NCBI GenBank assembly: GCA_021286965.1
Contig: JAJTBK010000138.1
Location: forward strand, 1-5,420
Direction of reading: 5' to 3'
DNA: 5,420 nt
From: Comamonadaceae bacterium
Lineage (GTDB): Bacteria > Pseudomonadota > Gammaproteobacteria > Burkholderiales > Burkholderiaceae_C
Below the pieces are notes generated by a model. The model was not told where the DNA came from. It was given only the letters and a program-made list of their open reading frames with translations, and searched no databases. The number at the start of each line of letters is the position of its first letter. The first letter of the stretch is position 1. This document shows, piece by piece, positions 4,773-5,420 of this stretch. Both the position numbers and the translations under genes were made by a program.

Positions 4773-5420
4773 GGTGCAAAAGTCTCGGTCACGGGGATAT
4801 GCAGGGCCTGCGCCACGGCCGCAGGGCTGACGCCGTAGAGCTGCCCCAGGGCCGCCGGCGTGGCCGTGGCCTGGGGGGCGCCCAGCGCCAGCAGCCGGCC
4901 GGCACCCAGGAGGGCGATGCGGTCCGCCACGCGCAGGGCGTGTTCGGGCTGGTGCGTGGTCATGAGCACCGCCAGGCCCTGCTGGCGCAGGCCGGCGACG
5001 CGTTCGAGCACGCGGATCTGGTTGCCAAAATCCAGGCTGGCCGTGGGCTCGTCCAGGATCAAGAGGCGGCTTTGCTGCGCCAGGGCGCGGGCAATGAGCA
5101 CCAGCTGGCGCTCGCCGCCGCTCAAGGCGGTGTACTGCGCCGCCTGCAAATGCGCCATGCCCATGGCCGCCAGGCAGTCCAGCGCCAGGGCGCGGTCGCT
5201 GCGCCCGGGCGTGGCAAAGCGCCCCAGATAGGTCGCGCGCCCCATGAGCACGACGTCGAGCACGCGGTACGGGAACAGCCCCTGGTGCTGCTGCGGCACA
5301 TACGCCAGCTGCTGCGCCAGGGCGGCGCGCGGCCAGTGGGCCACGTTCTGCCCCTGCAGCCGCACCTCGCCCTGCAGCGGCGCCAGCAGCCCGAGCAGGG
5401 TGCGCAGCAGCGTGGTCTTG
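4769..5420 (-). CDS. ATPase of a type II (FecE/BtuD/MolC-like) ABC importer, 5' end missing
   Basis: The visible 216 residues begin inside the Walker A motif (KTTLLRTLLG), so roughly the first 40 residues lie beyond the window. The other ABC elements are intact: Q-loop YVPQQHQ (40-46), signature LSGGERQ (99-105), Walker B LLILDEP (119-125), D-loop ASLD (127-130) and switch histidine in TTHQPEH (154-160). The stretch FPYRVLDVVLMGRATYLG (49-66) and the length with no C-terminal TOBE domain are typical of the family serving iron-siderophore, cobalamin and haem importers. That family includes Haemophilus MolC, the ATPase of the type II molybdate/tungstate importer MolBCA. It is therefore not ModC, which carries a C-terminal TOBE/Mop domain. 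A FecCD-type permease and a binding protein are expected upstream. Its TGA overlaps the next ATG by 4 bp. The substrate cannot be read from the ATPase; the context favours a metal chelate or oxyanion. Confidence 0.9.
   Translation of the reverse strand, partial: KTTLLRTLLGLLAPLQGEVRLQGQNVAHWPRAALAQQLAYVPQQHQGLFPYRVLDVVLMGRATYLGRFATPGRSDRALALDCLAAMGMAHLQAAQYTALSGGERQLVLIARALAQQSRLLILDEPTASLDFGNQIRVLERVAGLRQQGLAVLMTTHQPEHALRVADRIALLGAGRLLALGAPQATATPAALGQLYGVSPAAVAQALHIPVTETFAP

Noticed and set aside
1..5420. CRISPR array, insertion sequence, tRNA or phage element
   Set aside because: No regularly spaced repeats, transposase motifs, terminal inverted repeats or tRNA-like cloverleaf were found. 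The only RNA gene seen is ffs.

Overview
The window is GC-rich (roughly two thirds G+C) and gene-dense, with stop/start overlaps between neighbouring genes. The gene set and the form of the 4.5S RNA suggest a proteobacterium, most likely a betaproteobacterium of the Burkholderiales/Comamonadaceae type. That placement is inferred from general appearance, not from a search.

Plus strand, positions 1-290. The window opens with what may be the last eleven codons of an unidentified gene (stop at 34-36), followed by a perfect 9-bp hairpin at 85-111. Next comes ffs, the 4.5S RNA of the signal recognition particle (about 173-274), with a good -10 box at 162-167. A possible terminator stem overlaps the RNA's 3' arm.

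Minus strand, positions 5420 down to 301. Seven genes are read in one direction, converging on ffs. In transcription order they are: a 5'-truncated ATPase of a type II (FecE/BtuD/MolC-like) ABC importer; a class I SAM-dependent methyltransferase; a DUF4213/DUF364 protein of the putative heavy-metal-chelation family; a divergent ModA-like periplasmic binding protein; the ModB permease; ModD, a relative of quinolinate phosphoribosyltransferase; and a tandem-Mop molbindin (ModG type). The first six are almost certainly one operon: three junctions overlap by 4, 7 and 4 bp, and the other two gaps are 11 and 9 bp. The molbindin follows after 131 bp and has its own strong ribosome binding site.

The common theme is molybdate or tungstate (or a related metal or oxyanion) uptake and intracellular storage. 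ModA and ModB would bring the anion across the inner membrane, and the molbindin would buffer it in the cytoplasm. The truncated ATPase belongs to a different importer class, whose permease and binding protein may lie beyond position 5420. No ModC and no ModE regulator are visible. The binding protein lacks the serines and tyrosine that hold molybdate in classical ModA. It sits beside a methyltransferase, a DUF364 protein and ModD, none of which has an established reaction in transport. The most interesting reading is that the cluster handles a chelated or otherwise unusual metal species, with some of these enzymes making or processing the ligand. That is a hypothesis, not something the sequence proves.
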